The translations under genes were made by a program, and so were the position numbers. Below, in pieces: positions 1-7,394 of a DNA stretch of 39,194 nucleotides. The notes below the pieces were generated by a model. That model was not told the origin of the DNA and did not search any database. It saw only the letters and a program-made list of their open reading frames with translations. The first letter of the stretch is position 1. Each line of letters begins with the position of its first letter. Origin of the DNA: Pseudomonadota bacterium (GTDB taxonomy: Bacteria > Pseudomonadota > Gammaproteobacteria > Burkholderiales > Burkholderiaceae_D); NCBI GenBank assembly GCA_023422955.1, contig JAFAGG010000023.1, forward strand, positions 1 to 39,194, given 5' to 3'.

Positions 1-42
1 GCCAACAAGAGCCGCATGAGTAGGTTTCCTTTTCTTAAGTTT

Positions 43-78
43 GCGAAAAGAGGGGGCAATGTGTTCGCCTCTTTTCGC
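43..78. terminator. Perfect 11-bp hairpin near the left edge
   Basis: Arms at 43-53 and 68-78 (GCGAAAAGAGG and its exact complement) enclose a 14-nt loop. A second small palindrome, ATAACG-CC-CGTTAT, follows at 84-97. The hairpin could end a gene lying left of the window, but there is no T-run after it on the plus strand, so terminator function is uncertain. Confidence 0.35.
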
Positions 79-107
79 ATTCCATAACGCCCGTTATTGT
101 AGCCTTA

Positions 108-372
108 CAGCACTTCTAGCGGCGGCGTGCAGCACATTGATGCGCAGGGAAATTTCTTCCAGACCAGGTAAAAATTTTCATTTAGTACACTCCCTCCTCG
201 CCTGATTCATCCTGAAATCCCGCAAGCTCATGAAATGGCTGAGCGGAAGAAATCATGCGGCCGGTCCTGGCCCAGCACTTCTAGTCGGAACCGGCCATAA
301 TGGGTGCTAGCCATTTACCGCGCATCCGCCACGCTGCTGGCGTTTCGCTTTATTCCCGTATCTATTCCCGTA
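108..372. repeat. Short repeats and a hairpin upstream of the OYE gene
   Basis: The 12-mer CAGCACTTCTAG occurs at 108-119 and again at 273-284. The second copy lies in the loop of an inverted repeat with arms GGCCGGT (259-265) and ACCGGCC (290-296). A 10-mer TATTCCCGTA is repeated in tandem at 351-360 and 363-372, just before the ribosome binding site. No promoter is clear. These may be regulatory or simply leftover repeats. I see no gene in the 388 nt before the reductase. Confidence 0.4.
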
Positions 373-388
373 TTCATAGAAGGAATCC

Positions 389-1516
389 ATGAACTCTCCG
401 GCAACACCCTCTCATCCTAATGCCGCCGACCACAAGCTGTTCCAGCCGCTGCGCATCGGCGACATCGCCATCAGCAACCGGGTCGTGATGGCGCCGCTGA
501 CCCGCAGCCGCGCCGACGAACCCGCCGGGGACCTTCCCGGCAGCACGATGAACATCGAGTATTACCGCCAGCGCAGCAATGCCGGCCTGATCATCAGCGA
601 AGGCACGCAGGTGTCTCCGGCCGGCAAGGGCTACATGGCCACGCCCGGCATTTATTCGGAGGAGCAGGTGGAAGGCTGGAAGCCGATCACCCAGGCCGTG
701 CATGAAGCCGGCTCCAAAATCGTTGCGCAGATCTGGCACGTGGGACGCGTCACGCATCCGGAACTGACCGGTGGCGAGCATCCCATCGCACCGTCTGCCG
801 TCAAGCCCAATGTGCTGGCCTACACTCGCAACGGCAAGGTGGAGGCGCCTGAGCCGCGCGAACTGAGTGTTGATGAAATCAGGCAGGTGGTTGATGAATA
901 CCGCCGTGGTGCGGCCAATGCGATGCGCGCCGGATTCGACGGCGTCGAAATCCACGGTGCCAACGGTTATCTGATCGACCAGTTCCTGCGCGATGGCGCG
1001 AACAAACGCACCGATGCCTACGGCGGCTCCATAGAAAACCGTGCGCGCTTTGCGCTGGAAGTGGTGGATGCGGTGATTGCCGAGATCGGCGCGGGCCGCG
1101 TCGGCATACGCCTGTCGCCGGTGACGCCGTCCAATGACCTGTCGGACAGCAATCCGCAGGCAGTCTTTGGCTACCTGATCGAACAACTGAACCAGCGCGG
1201 CATTGCCTTCATCCACTTCATCGAAGGCGCAACCGGCGGCACGCGCGATGTGCCCGGCTTCGATTTTGCATGGGCACGCAAGGCTTTCAAGGGCACCTAT
1301 ATCGCCAACAATGGTTATACCCGCGACATGGCGCTGGACGCCGTCGAATCCGGCCATGCCGATGCGGTCGCGTTCGGTCGCCTGTACATCGCCAACCCGG
1401 ACCTGGTGCAAAGACTGAAGCTCGATGCGCCGCTGAACGTGCCCAACCCGAAGACTTTCTATACACCGGGCGAGGCAGGCTATATCGATTATCCGTCGCT
1501 GGATAGAGCGGCATAG
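389..1516 (+). CDS. nemA: Old yellow enzyme family alkene reductase (NemA-like)
   Basis: This 375-aa protein is a full-length FMN-dependent ene-reductase of the old yellow enzyme family, which reduces activated C=C bonds in enones, maleimides or nitro compounds with NAD(P)H. The FMN-contacting segment APLTRSRA (T38) follows the N-terminal strand. The substrate-binding and proton-donor signature HGANGY has H189, N192 and Y194, followed by FLRDGANKRTDAYGGS and the C-terminal phosphate-binding region around VAFGRLYIANPDL. The ATG at 389 has AGAAGGAA upstream. No tetR/nemR-type regulator is adjacent. The native substrate cannot be read from the sequence. The gene symbol reflects closest family resemblance and is not proven orthology. 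Confidence 0.9.
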   Translation: MNSPATPSHPNAADHKLFQPLRIGDIAISNRVVMAPLTRSRADEPAGDLPGSTMNIEYYRQRSNAGLIISEGTQVSPAGKGYMATPGIYSEEQVEGWKPITQAVHEAGSKIVAQIWHVGRVTHPELTGGEHPIAPSAVKPNVLAYTRNGKVEAPEPRELSVDEIRQVVDEYRRGAANAMRAGFDGVEIHGANGYLIDQFLRDGANKRTDAYGGSIENRARFALEVVDAVIAEIGAGRVGIRLSPVTPSNDLSDSNPQAVFGYLIEQLNQRGIAFIHFIEGATGGTRDVPGFDFAWARKAFKGTYIANNGYTRDMALDAVESGHADAVAFGRLYIANPDLVQRLKLDAPLNVPNPKTFYTPGEAGYIDYPSLDRAA

Positions 1517-1676
1517 CGTAGGATAAGGCAGCCGAGATGTCGAAAGGGTCTGCTACACTTTGTTCAGGACCACAGGCACCAGGCGTTGCCAGACATTCAG
1601 GCTTGCGCACTGCCCCGCAGAAACAAACCGGCGGCAGTGTGCAAAGCCCTGTTCTCACTCTTGCCAAGGAGCAGCC

Positions 1677-2114
1677 ATGTCTTCATCCAGCATGAATCGT
1701 ACAGCGGCCCGGACCGCCTCCGTTATCGTGCGCAATATTGCGCACCGCCTGCTCATGATGTTCATTGCCACCACCATGACGCTGTTCGCCATGCAGGCTT
1801 ACGCGCATCATGGCTGGTCCTGGGCGGAAGAAGAACAGTCCGAACTCAAGGGCAGCATCGCCGAGATTTCGATGGCGCCGCCGCATCCAGCCTTGCGCGT
1901 GAAAGCCGAGGACGGCCGCGTGTGGCAAGTGGACCTGGGCAATCCGAATCAGACGCAACGCTCCGGCTTCACCGGCGATAGCGCCAAGGTCGGCGATGCT
2001 ATCACCGTGCTCGGCAACCGCACCAAGGAGCCGAACAAGGCGCACATGAAAGCCGTGCGCATCACGATAGGCGGCAAGCAGTACGACATGTATCCGGAAC
2101 GCATCAAGCAGTAA
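1677..2114 (+). CDS. DUF6152-like exported protein
   Basis: The protein is 145 aa from the ATG at 1677, chosen because AAGGAG lies just upstream. The open frame extends further left to 1560 but that part is not protein-like. An N-terminal hydrophobic stretch (about residues 24-42) ends in AYAHHGWSW, matching a signal peptide cleaved just before the HHGW motif typical of DUF6152 proteins. The mature part is a small soluble, probably beta-rich domain of about 100 residues ending MYPERIKQ. The HH pair at the mature N-terminus could bind a metal, which is inference only. The next gene, a small membrane protein, starts 34 nt downstream, so the two are likely co-transcribed. Function is unknown. 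Confidence 0.8.
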   Translation: MSSSSMNRTAARTASVIVRNIAHRLLMMFIATTMTLFAMQAYAHHGWSWAEEEQSELKGSIAEISMAPPHPALRVKAEDGRVWQVDLGNPNQTQRSGFTGDSAKVGDAITVLGNRTKEPNKAHMKAVRITIGGKQYDMYPERIKQ

Positions 2115-2148
2115 GAAGAACCACAAGAACAAACGATAAGCACCGGCG

Positions 2149-2622
2149 ATGACGGGTTTGCTGCAATCGCTTGCCGGCTGGCCGGGCGCTGTCTTGCTGC
2201 AGGAATCCTGGATCGCCTATCTCTTCGTCAACGCCGCCCATATACTCGGCATCGCCCTGCTGCTCGGTTCCATCCTGCCGCTCGATCTGCGCCTGCTGGG
2301 TTTAATGCACAAGCACGATCTGCCGGTACTGGCTCCCTTGCTGGTACGCACGGCAGCCAGCGGCGCGGTGCTCGCGGTCATCACCGGGCTGTGGCTGTTT
2401 TCGGTGAAGCCACTGGAATACATTCAGAACCCCGCCTTCCTGTTCAAGGCCGCATTGCTGGCGCTGGCCTTCTGCAATGTCGCGCTCCAGCATCGCGGCG
2501 AACACTTCGACGCGGCGATGCGCAGCGGCCAGCCAACTATGCGCATCCGCGTGCTGGCTGCCGCCTCGGCCCTGTTGTGGCTGGTCATTCTCGTTGCGGG
2601 GCGCTGGATAGGCTTTGCCTGA
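2149..2622 (+). CDS. Small four-helix membrane protein (DUF6644-like)
   Basis: This 157-aa inner-membrane protein has about four hydrophobic segments (roughly residues 23-45, 62-85, 95-112 and 133-153). The first helix carries the pattern NAAHILGIALLLGS with a buried histidine, as in small membrane proteins of the DUF6644 type. A histidine in such a helix can ligate haem or metal, but that is inference. It lies directly after the DUF6152-like gene, and the pair probably forms one unit. The ATG at 2149 has only a weak ribosome binding site. Function is unknown. Confidence 0.75.
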   Translation: MTGLLQSLAGWPGAVLLQESWIAYLFVNAAHILGIALLLGSILPLDLRLLGLMHKHDLPVLAPLLVRTAASGAVLAVITGLWLFSVKPLEYIQNPAFLFKAALLALAFCNVALQHRGEHFDAAMRSGQPTMRIRVLAAASALLWLVILVAGRWIGFA

Positions 2623-2645
2623 AACCAGTTCTTAGCCGGACAGAA

Positions 2646-3902
2646 TTAGCGCGGCGAGATCGCCCGCTCCGGCGCCGGCGCGGTGGCATAGCGACCGCCC
2701 GAAGCGAGCATCACATGCGAGCGGCTCAAGTCACCGGGACGGCTCACGCCCAGGTGCAGCATGGTTTCGATCAGTTCGGTATGCAGAAACTTGAGCAGGC
2801 TATCCACGCCCTGCGCGCCGCCCAGCGCCAGCGCATACATGAGCGGCCTTCCCACCGCCACCGCATCGGCGCCCAGCGCCAATGCCTTGGCAATATCGGT
2901 GCCGCGGCGTATGCCGCTGTCGAGAATGATGGGCACCTGCCCCTTCACTGCATCGGCAATCTCGGGCAGCACCGTGATGGATGCCGGCGTGCCATCCAGC
3001 GCACGACCGCCATGGTTGGATACCTGGATCGCACCGGCGCCGGCCTTGATCGCCGCCACCGCATCCTCGGCACGCGTGATGCCCTTGACGATGACCGGCA
3101 ATCCCGTGACCTTGCGTATCATCTCGACATCGCTCCATGACAGGTTGGTCTTGAAGGCATTGGCCTGGCCACTAGGGAAATTGCCGTAAGGCAGCCAGGG
3201 CCGCGCCTTGCCGGTGCGCACATAGGCATCCGACGAGGCTTGGCCGATCGCATCGATGGTGAGTATCACCGCCTTGTAACCGGCGCGCGGCACGCGCTGC
3301 AGTATCTCGCGCGACATGCCCTCGTCCACGTTCAGGTACATCTGGAACCACTTCGGCGCAGGAGAGGCCTTGGCAATATCTTCCAGGCTGGCGGTCGAGG
3401 CGCTGGAATAACAGCTCAATGCACCCGACATCGCCGCGCCGCGCGCGGTCGCGACTTCCGCTTCCGGATGATGCAGACCGTGGCTGCCGAAAGGCGTGAC
3501 CAGGATGGGATGCGGCAGCTTCTCGCCCAATAGCGTCACCGAGGTATCGATCTTGTCGCGCACGATGCCGCCCATGCGCTGCGGATTGAGCGCCCAGTCG
3601 CTCCACGCATACTGGTTCTCGCGCAGCGTCCATTGCTTGCCCGAACCCTGGGTCACGAAAATGTAGACCGCATCGGAATAGACTTTCTTCGCTTCCGCCT
3701 CCAGCAAATCCGGATTGATGATATCCAACGCGCGGTTGATGCCCTTGCGTTCCAGCGTCACTGCAGGCGAACCCGATTCCGCCTTCAATTGGGCCAACAC
3801 CGCCCCAGGCGCAAGCGCTGCGGCCATGCCTGCGCCAGCCAGCCTGAACAGGCCGCGGCGGGATTCGTTTGGAATGGATGCATCGGTCGAGTCGGTTTGC
3901 AT
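2646..3902 (-). CDS. Tat-exported FMN-dependent alpha-hydroxy-acid oxidase
   Basis: The 418-aa product belongs to the glycolate oxidase / L-lactate dehydrogenase FMN family, which oxidises L-2-hydroxy acids to 2-oxo acids. The active-site block SNHGGRALD has the catalytic base H297 and substrate-binding R300. The FMN-stabilising lysine is in LPVIVKGI, and the family tyrosines are in AVYIFVTQG and FQMYL. The N-terminus carries a twin-arginine motif, SRRGLFRLAGAG, before a hydrophobic stretch ending AVLA. It is therefore probably exported folded with FMN to the periplasm, unlike most relatives. The start at 3902 is preceded by AGGAA; the frame is open to 4025 but would bury the Tat signal. The substrate (lactate, mandelate or other) is not determined. 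Confidence 0.88.
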   Translation of the reverse strand: MQTDSTDASIPNESRRGLFRLAGAGMAAALAPGAVLAQLKAESGSPAVTLERKGINRALDIINPDLLEAEAKKVYSDAVYIFVTQGSGKQWTLRENQYAWSDWALNPQRMGGIVRDKIDTSVTLLGEKLPHPILVTPFGSHGLHHPEAEVATARGAAMSGALSCYSSASTASLEDIAKASPAPKWFQMYLNVDEGMSREILQRVPRAGYKAVILTIDAIGQASSDAYVRTGKARPWLPYGNFPSGQANAFKTNLSWSDVEMIRKVTGLPVIVKGITRAEDAVAAIKAGAGAIQVSNHGGRALDGTPASITVLPEIADAVKGQVPIILDSGIRRGTDIAKALALGADAVAVGRPLMYALALGGAQGVDSLLKFLHTELIETMLHLGVSRPGDLSRSHVMLASGGRYATAPAPERAISPR

Positions 3903-4233
3903 AATGATTCCTGGGAAAAGTGATGAAGAGGTAGGAGAATGAGCTGAAACCTGGTTTAAGGGTGCTTCAAGCTTGCAGGGAGGGCGGCCATTTTTTCCTG
4001 GGCACGCTGCCTGCTGCTCCAGCACTGACTGCGGAAAATTTGAGCGTGGGCCGAATGCGAGATTAGAGCCATTGCCTTGATCAAGAGTTCACAGCCAAAA
4101 AATTTCCCGGCGGTCAGCGAAAACGAGTGGGCATCGACAGGAATAACGTCAGCAATGGCGACACGGTTCTTTGGAGCTGGCCAAGCCATCCTTCAATGAG
4201 AGAGAATTGCTCTCTTCCCTTACCCGGACCAGC
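3903..4233. other. Intergenic stretch without a convincing gene
   Basis: These 331 nt separate the hydroxyacid oxidase from the GFA-type gene. Short open frames here are low-complexity and lack ribosome binding sites. A hairpin AGAGAG-AATTG-CTCTCT lies at 4199-4215, just past the GFA stop codon. It could be a weak terminator for that minus-strand gene, but no T-run follows it. Confidence 0.4.
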
Positions 4234-4728
4234 CTAGGTCGGCGAAGCAAGCCCCTTGTCTTCGTGCCACTGAGCAAGCGACCTGCTCGGATAATATTCA
4301 AAGCTTTCGTCATCGGCAGTACCCTCGATCCTGACCCACGATGCCCTGGAGCCGGCCAGGCAATGCACGTTATCGGGAGGAAGCGGCAATGGCGTATCGA
4401 TCGCGCCGGCATGCGGATGAACCAGCTCGGGCCAGGTCGAATCCCATATCCATAACGCGCTGCCGCAATGAGCGCAGAAATAACGCCGGGCCGTGCTGAG
4501 ATGCGTGCCCGCCCCTCCTTCATTCGGCAGCTGGGCACGATATATACGCAAGTGCCGCTTGCCCGTCACTTTCATGCTCTGCGTGACGGCGCCAAGGTTG
4601 ATCGCATACCCTCCGGCCCCCGCCGTCTTGCGACAGATCGAGCAATAGCAGCGCATGAAGGGAACCGGCTCACCCGACTCCACCGTGAACTTGACCTTGC
4701 CGCAATGGCAGGAGCCTTTCAGATGCAT
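4234..4728 (-). CDS. GFA / CENP-V type zinc-binding protein
   Basis: The 164-aa protein has the zinc-binding layout of the GFA (DUF636) family: CHC at C7/C9, CYCSIC at C27/C29/C32 and CAHC at C85/C88. Family members were named for glutathione-dependent formaldehyde activation, but most have no proven activity. The ATG at 4728 has an excellent AAGGAG site, and the longer open frame to 4812 is rejected for that reason. It lies downstream of a glyoxalase-fold gene on the same strand, with 93 nt between them. That neighbourhood, with an aldo/keto reductase further upstream, fits a role in aldehyde or thiol-adduct handling, but this is inference. Confidence 0.85.
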   Translation of the reverse strand: MHLKGSCHCGKVKFTVESGEPVPFMRCYCSICRKTAGAGGYAINLGAVTQSMKVTGKRHLRIYRAQLPNEGGAGTHLSTARRYFCAHCGSALWIWDSTWPELVHPHAGAIDTPLPLPPDNVHCLAGSRASWVRIEGTADDESFEYYPSRSLAQWHEDKGLASPT

Positions 4729-4791
4729 GTTGTTCTCCTTGATCTTGAATGGAATGAGCACTGCGGGCATGAGCACTGCGAGCCTGAGGAC

Positions 4792-4810
4792 GGCAGGCTC
4801 AGGGCCTGCC
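4792..4810 (-). terminator. Hairpin between glyoxalase-fold and GFA genes
   Basis: GGCAGGC (4792-4798) pairs with GCCTGCC (4804-4810) around a 5-nt loop, 11 nt past the stop of the minus-strand glyoxalase-fold gene. No T-run follows on the minus strand, so it may only pause or partly terminate transcription into the GFA gene. Confidence 0.3.
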
Positions 4811-4821
4811 AAGACAAGGTG

Positions 4822-5181
4822 TCAGGGCTCAGGCTCCGACCACACGGCAAGCTCATTGCCGCCGGGCTCTATGAAATGGAATCTGCGACCGCCCGGGAAG
4901 GCGAAGATTGGGTTGACCACTTTGCCACCGGCAGCTTCGACCTTGCTGAGCGTGCCTTCAAGGTCTTTGCTGTAGAGGACGATGAGAGCGCTGCCAGTCT
5001 CCGTGCGGGCCGCAAGATCAGACCTGAAGAAGCCACCATCCAGCCCCTGATCCGAGAATGCGGCGTAGTCGGGACCGTAATCCTCGAACGCCCAGCCGAA
5101 TGCCTGTTCAAAGAAGCGCTTCGTCCCCTTGAGGTCGCGCGACGGGTATTCAACGTAGTTGATCTTTTCGTGCTGCAGCAT
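4822..5181 (-). CDS. VOC (glyoxalase/bleomycin-resistance fold) protein
   Basis: This 119-aa protein is one complete vicinal-oxygen-chelate unit: an N-terminal half around INYVEYPSRDLKGTKRFFEQAFGW and a C-terminal half ending FHFIEPGGNELAVWSEP. The E in FIEPGGNE is the usual C-terminal metal ligand position. Proteins of this size act as dimers with the metal site at the interface. The family includes glyoxalase I, dioxygenases and resistance proteins, so the reaction cannot be named. The ATG at 5181 has AGGAG about 7 nt upstream. It shares strand with the GFA-type gene downstream and the aldo/keto reductase upstream. Confidence 0.85.
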   Translation of the reverse strand: MLQHEKINYVEYPSRDLKGTKRFFEQAFGWAFEDYGPDYAAFSDQGLDGGFFRSDLAARTETGSALIVLYSKDLEGTLSKVEAAGGKVVNPIFAFPGGRRFHFIEPGGNELAVWSEPEP

Positions 5182-5267
5182 GGCAATCTCCTGGGGGCGT
5201 AACGGTTGAAGTAAGCGGCCGTTGCAAGCGGCATGGAAGGCGGAAGCTGTTAGCGCTTGCTTCTTGC

Positions 5268-6101
5268 TTACAGCACTTCCAGCGATTGCGGCCCGTCCGG
5301 CGGCGGGAAGGCGTCGTCCAGCTCCGCCAAGTCGTCTTCAGTGAGTTGGATATTCAGGGCGCCGAAGTTTTCCTGCACGTGCACGACCGTGCCCGCTTTA
5401 GGTATGGCGATCACACCTTGCTGTCGCAATACCCATGCCAGAGCAATCTGCGAGGCGGTGGCATTGTGGCGTTCTGCAATGGCCTGTACTGCGGGATCGG
5501 CGGTGAGGTAGCCCTGCTCTATCGGTGAATAGGCCATCACGGACATCTTGCGCTGCTGACACCATGGCAAGAGATCGTATTCGATGCCGCGACGCGTCAG
5601 GTTGTACAGCACTTGATTGGTCGCGCACTTGTCGCCGCCGGGTGCGCGCAGCAATTCCTTCATGTCATGCTGGTCGAGGTTGGACACGCCCCAGTGACGG
5701 ATCTTGCCGGACTTCTGCAGCGCTTCGAAAGCTTCTATGGTTTCCGCCAGCGGGTAATTGCCGCGCCAGTGCAGCAGATACAAATCGATAGTATCGATAC
5801 CCATGCGCTTCAGGCTTTTTTCGCAGGCGGAGATGGTGCCGTTGCGGCTGGCGTTCCACGGGTAGACCTTGCTGACGATGAAGAGCTTGTCGCGTCGTCC
5901 CTGGATCGCCTCGCCCACCAGCTCTTCCGATGCGCCGTCGGCATACATTTCCGCCGTGTCGATCAGCGTCATGCCGAGATCGATACCGGCTTGCAGGGCG
6001 GCGATTTCATCGGCGCGCTTGCCGCGCTTTTCCGCCATGTGCCAGGTGCCCTGGCCGAGCGCGACGACTTCTTCGCCTGAGGGTAGGATGACTTTTTGCA
6101 T
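5268..6101 (-). CDS. Aldo/keto reductase
   Basis: A full-length 277-aa NADPH-dependent aldo/keto reductase. The catalytic tetrad is intact: D48 and Y53 in LIDTAEMYADG, K78 in VSKVYPWN and H111 in YLLHWRG. The C-terminal cofactor-binding part IAIPKAGTVVHVQEN matches the 2'-phosphate binding loop of the family. It most resembles bacterial AKRs annotated as general aldehyde/methylglyoxal reductases. The ATG at 6101 has GGGAG upstream. It is followed after 86 nt by the glyoxalase-fold gene, which supports a carbonyl-detoxification setting. The physiological substrate is unknown. Confidence 0.92.
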   Translation of the reverse strand: MQKVILPSGEEVVALGQGTWHMAEKRGKRADEIAALQAGIDLGMTLIDTAEMYADGASEELVGEAIQGRRDKLFIVSKVYPWNASRNGTISACEKSLKRMGIDTIDLYLLHWRGNYPLAETIEAFEALQKSGKIRHWGVSNLDQHDMKELLRAPGGDKCATNQVLYNLTRRGIEYDLLPWCQQRKMSVMAYSPIEQGYLTADPAVQAIAERHNATASQIALAWVLRQQGVIAIPKAGTVVHVQENFGALNIQLTEDDLAELDDAFPPPDGPQSLEVL

Positions 6102-6173
6102 GCTTGCTCCCGGTGTGGATGTGATGGGGGAAGTATACCTTGGCGAAGGGGGAAGGCTTGAGGATTAGCGGTG

Positions 6174-6291
6174 ATACTCCTTCCCCTTGAAGGGGAGGGG
6201 ATAAAGGCGAGGGGCGCGCCCAGGCTTGCAGCCTGTGTCGTTGCGCAAGCAGTGCTTCGCGAAACTCCTCCCCTTCAAGGGGATGGAGTAT
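6174..6291. repeat. Long inverted repeat, copy 1 of a dispersed palindromic element
   Basis: Left arm 6174-6199 and right arm 6265-6291 are near-perfect inverted copies, ATACTCC...GGGG and its complement, about 24 of 27 positions pairing. Each arm also contains the palindrome CCCCTTGAAGGGG or its inverse. The 65-nt centre is GC-rich. The right arm touches the stop codon of the topoisomerase gene. The element lies between two minus-strand genes and may stop or stabilise the topoisomerase transcript. One arm plus flank recurs at 22255-22292, so this is a dispersed family, perhaps MITE- or REP-like. Confidence 0.75.
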
Positions 6292-7382
6292 TACGTTGAC
6301 TGTAGCCGCTTCTTCAGAAAAACCAGCACCTGCTCTTCCTCCGCAGACAGCGCATAACCATCCTCTTCGCTGGCAGCTTTGGCGGCTCGCTGCATCGCTT
6401 CCAACAAGCTGCCGTCGAGATAGCCCTCCATCACCGCCGGATGCACATAACACTTGCGGCAGATCGCCGGCGTATTGCCTAATTTTTGGGCAACCGATTC
6501 TATCGCCTGCACCACGTTCTTTTTCATCTGCGCCGCGGAATCGCCTTGCTCGAATTCCTGCAGCGCGAATGCGGCCAGCATGGTGCCGGACCAGGTGCGG
6601 AAATCCTTGGCGGTGAAATCTTCGCCGGTGATGGTGCGCAGGTAATCGTTTACATCGCTGGAACCTACGCTGCAACGCTCGCCGTCTTCATCGATGTACT
6701 GGAACAGCTCCTGGCCCGGCAAATCACGCGAGCGGCGCACGATGCGGGCGATGCGTGGGTCGCGCAGCGTCGTGGTGTGCTGCACGCCGCTCTTGCCCTT
6801 GAATTTGAATTGCAGCTGGCTGCCACTGATCTGCACATGCTTGTCGCGCAAGGTGGTCAAGCCATAGGAGCGGTTGGTGCGTGCGTATTCTTCGTTGCCC
6901 ACGCGGATCATGGTGGCCTCAAGCAAATGGACGATGGTCGCCAATACCTTTTCCCGCGGCAGACCCGGCAGCGACAGCGCTTCATCGACCTTGCGCCGTA
7001 GGTTTGGCAAGACTTTGCCGAAGGCGATCATGCGGCTGTACTTGGTTTCGTCGCGCACGCTGCGCCAGCGCGGATGATAGCGATACTGCTTGCGGCCCTT
7101 GGCATCGCGCCCCGTCGCCTGCAGATGGCCGTTGGCGGTCGGGCAGATCCAGACTTCGCTCCACGCGGGAGGAATCGCCAGCGATTGGATGCGCGCGAGC
7201 GTGGCCTCATCGCCGATGCGTTCGCCATCCGCATCGACATAGTCGAAACCTTCGCCGCGCTTTTTGCGCCCCAGGCCCGGCCTGTCGTCGCTGACGTAAC
7301 GCAGGCCGACCGCGCGTGCGGTGGCCGGCGCCGTGGCCGCGCCCTCTGTGTCAATGACAGTGGCAGGCAGATCGGCTTTCAT
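6291..7382 (-). CDS. DNA topoisomerase IB (poxvirus-type)
   Basis: This 363-aa enzyme is a bacterial type IB topoisomerase, which relaxes both positive and negative supercoils through a 3'-phosphotyrosyl intermediate without ATP. The N-terminal domain contains RRKxGxGFxYVDADG-like sequence and IPPAWSEVWICPTANGHLQATGRDAKGR. The catalytic domain has RVGNEEYARTNRSYGLTTLR, KFKGKSG, and the tyrosine block CRKCYVHPAVMEGY with nucleophile Y312. Length and order are those of the small bacterial and poxviral enzymes, so it looks intact. The stop codon overlaps the end of a long inverted repeat. Its start lies 12 nt downstream of the alcohol dehydrogenase stop, so it is probably the last gene of that transcript. 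Confidence 0.93.
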   Translation of the reverse strand: MKADLPATVIDTEGAATAPATARAVGLRYVSDDRPGLGRKKRGEGFDYVDADGERIGDEATLARIQSLAIPPAWSEVWICPTANGHLQATGRDAKGRKQYRYHPRWRSVRDETKYSRMIAFGKVLPNLRRKVDEALSLPGLPREKVLATIVHLLEATMIRVGNEEYARTNRSYGLTTLRDKHVQISGSQLQFKFKGKSGVQHTTTLRDPRIARIVRRSRDLPGQELFQYIDEDGERCSVGSSDVNDYLRTITGEDFTAKDFRTWSGTMLAAFALQEFEQGDSAAQMKKNVVQAIESVAQKLGNTPAICRKCYVHPAVMEGYLDGSLLEAMQRAAKAASEEDGYALSAEEEQVLVFLKKRLQST

Positions 7383-7394
7383 GCCATCCGCAGC

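Noticed and set aside
1..87. Possible C-terminus of a gene entering from the left (frame ending at the TAA at 85-87)
   Set aside because: The translated tail runs through the hairpin at 43-78 and is too short to recognise. Other frames close at 17-23, so no frame could be favoured.
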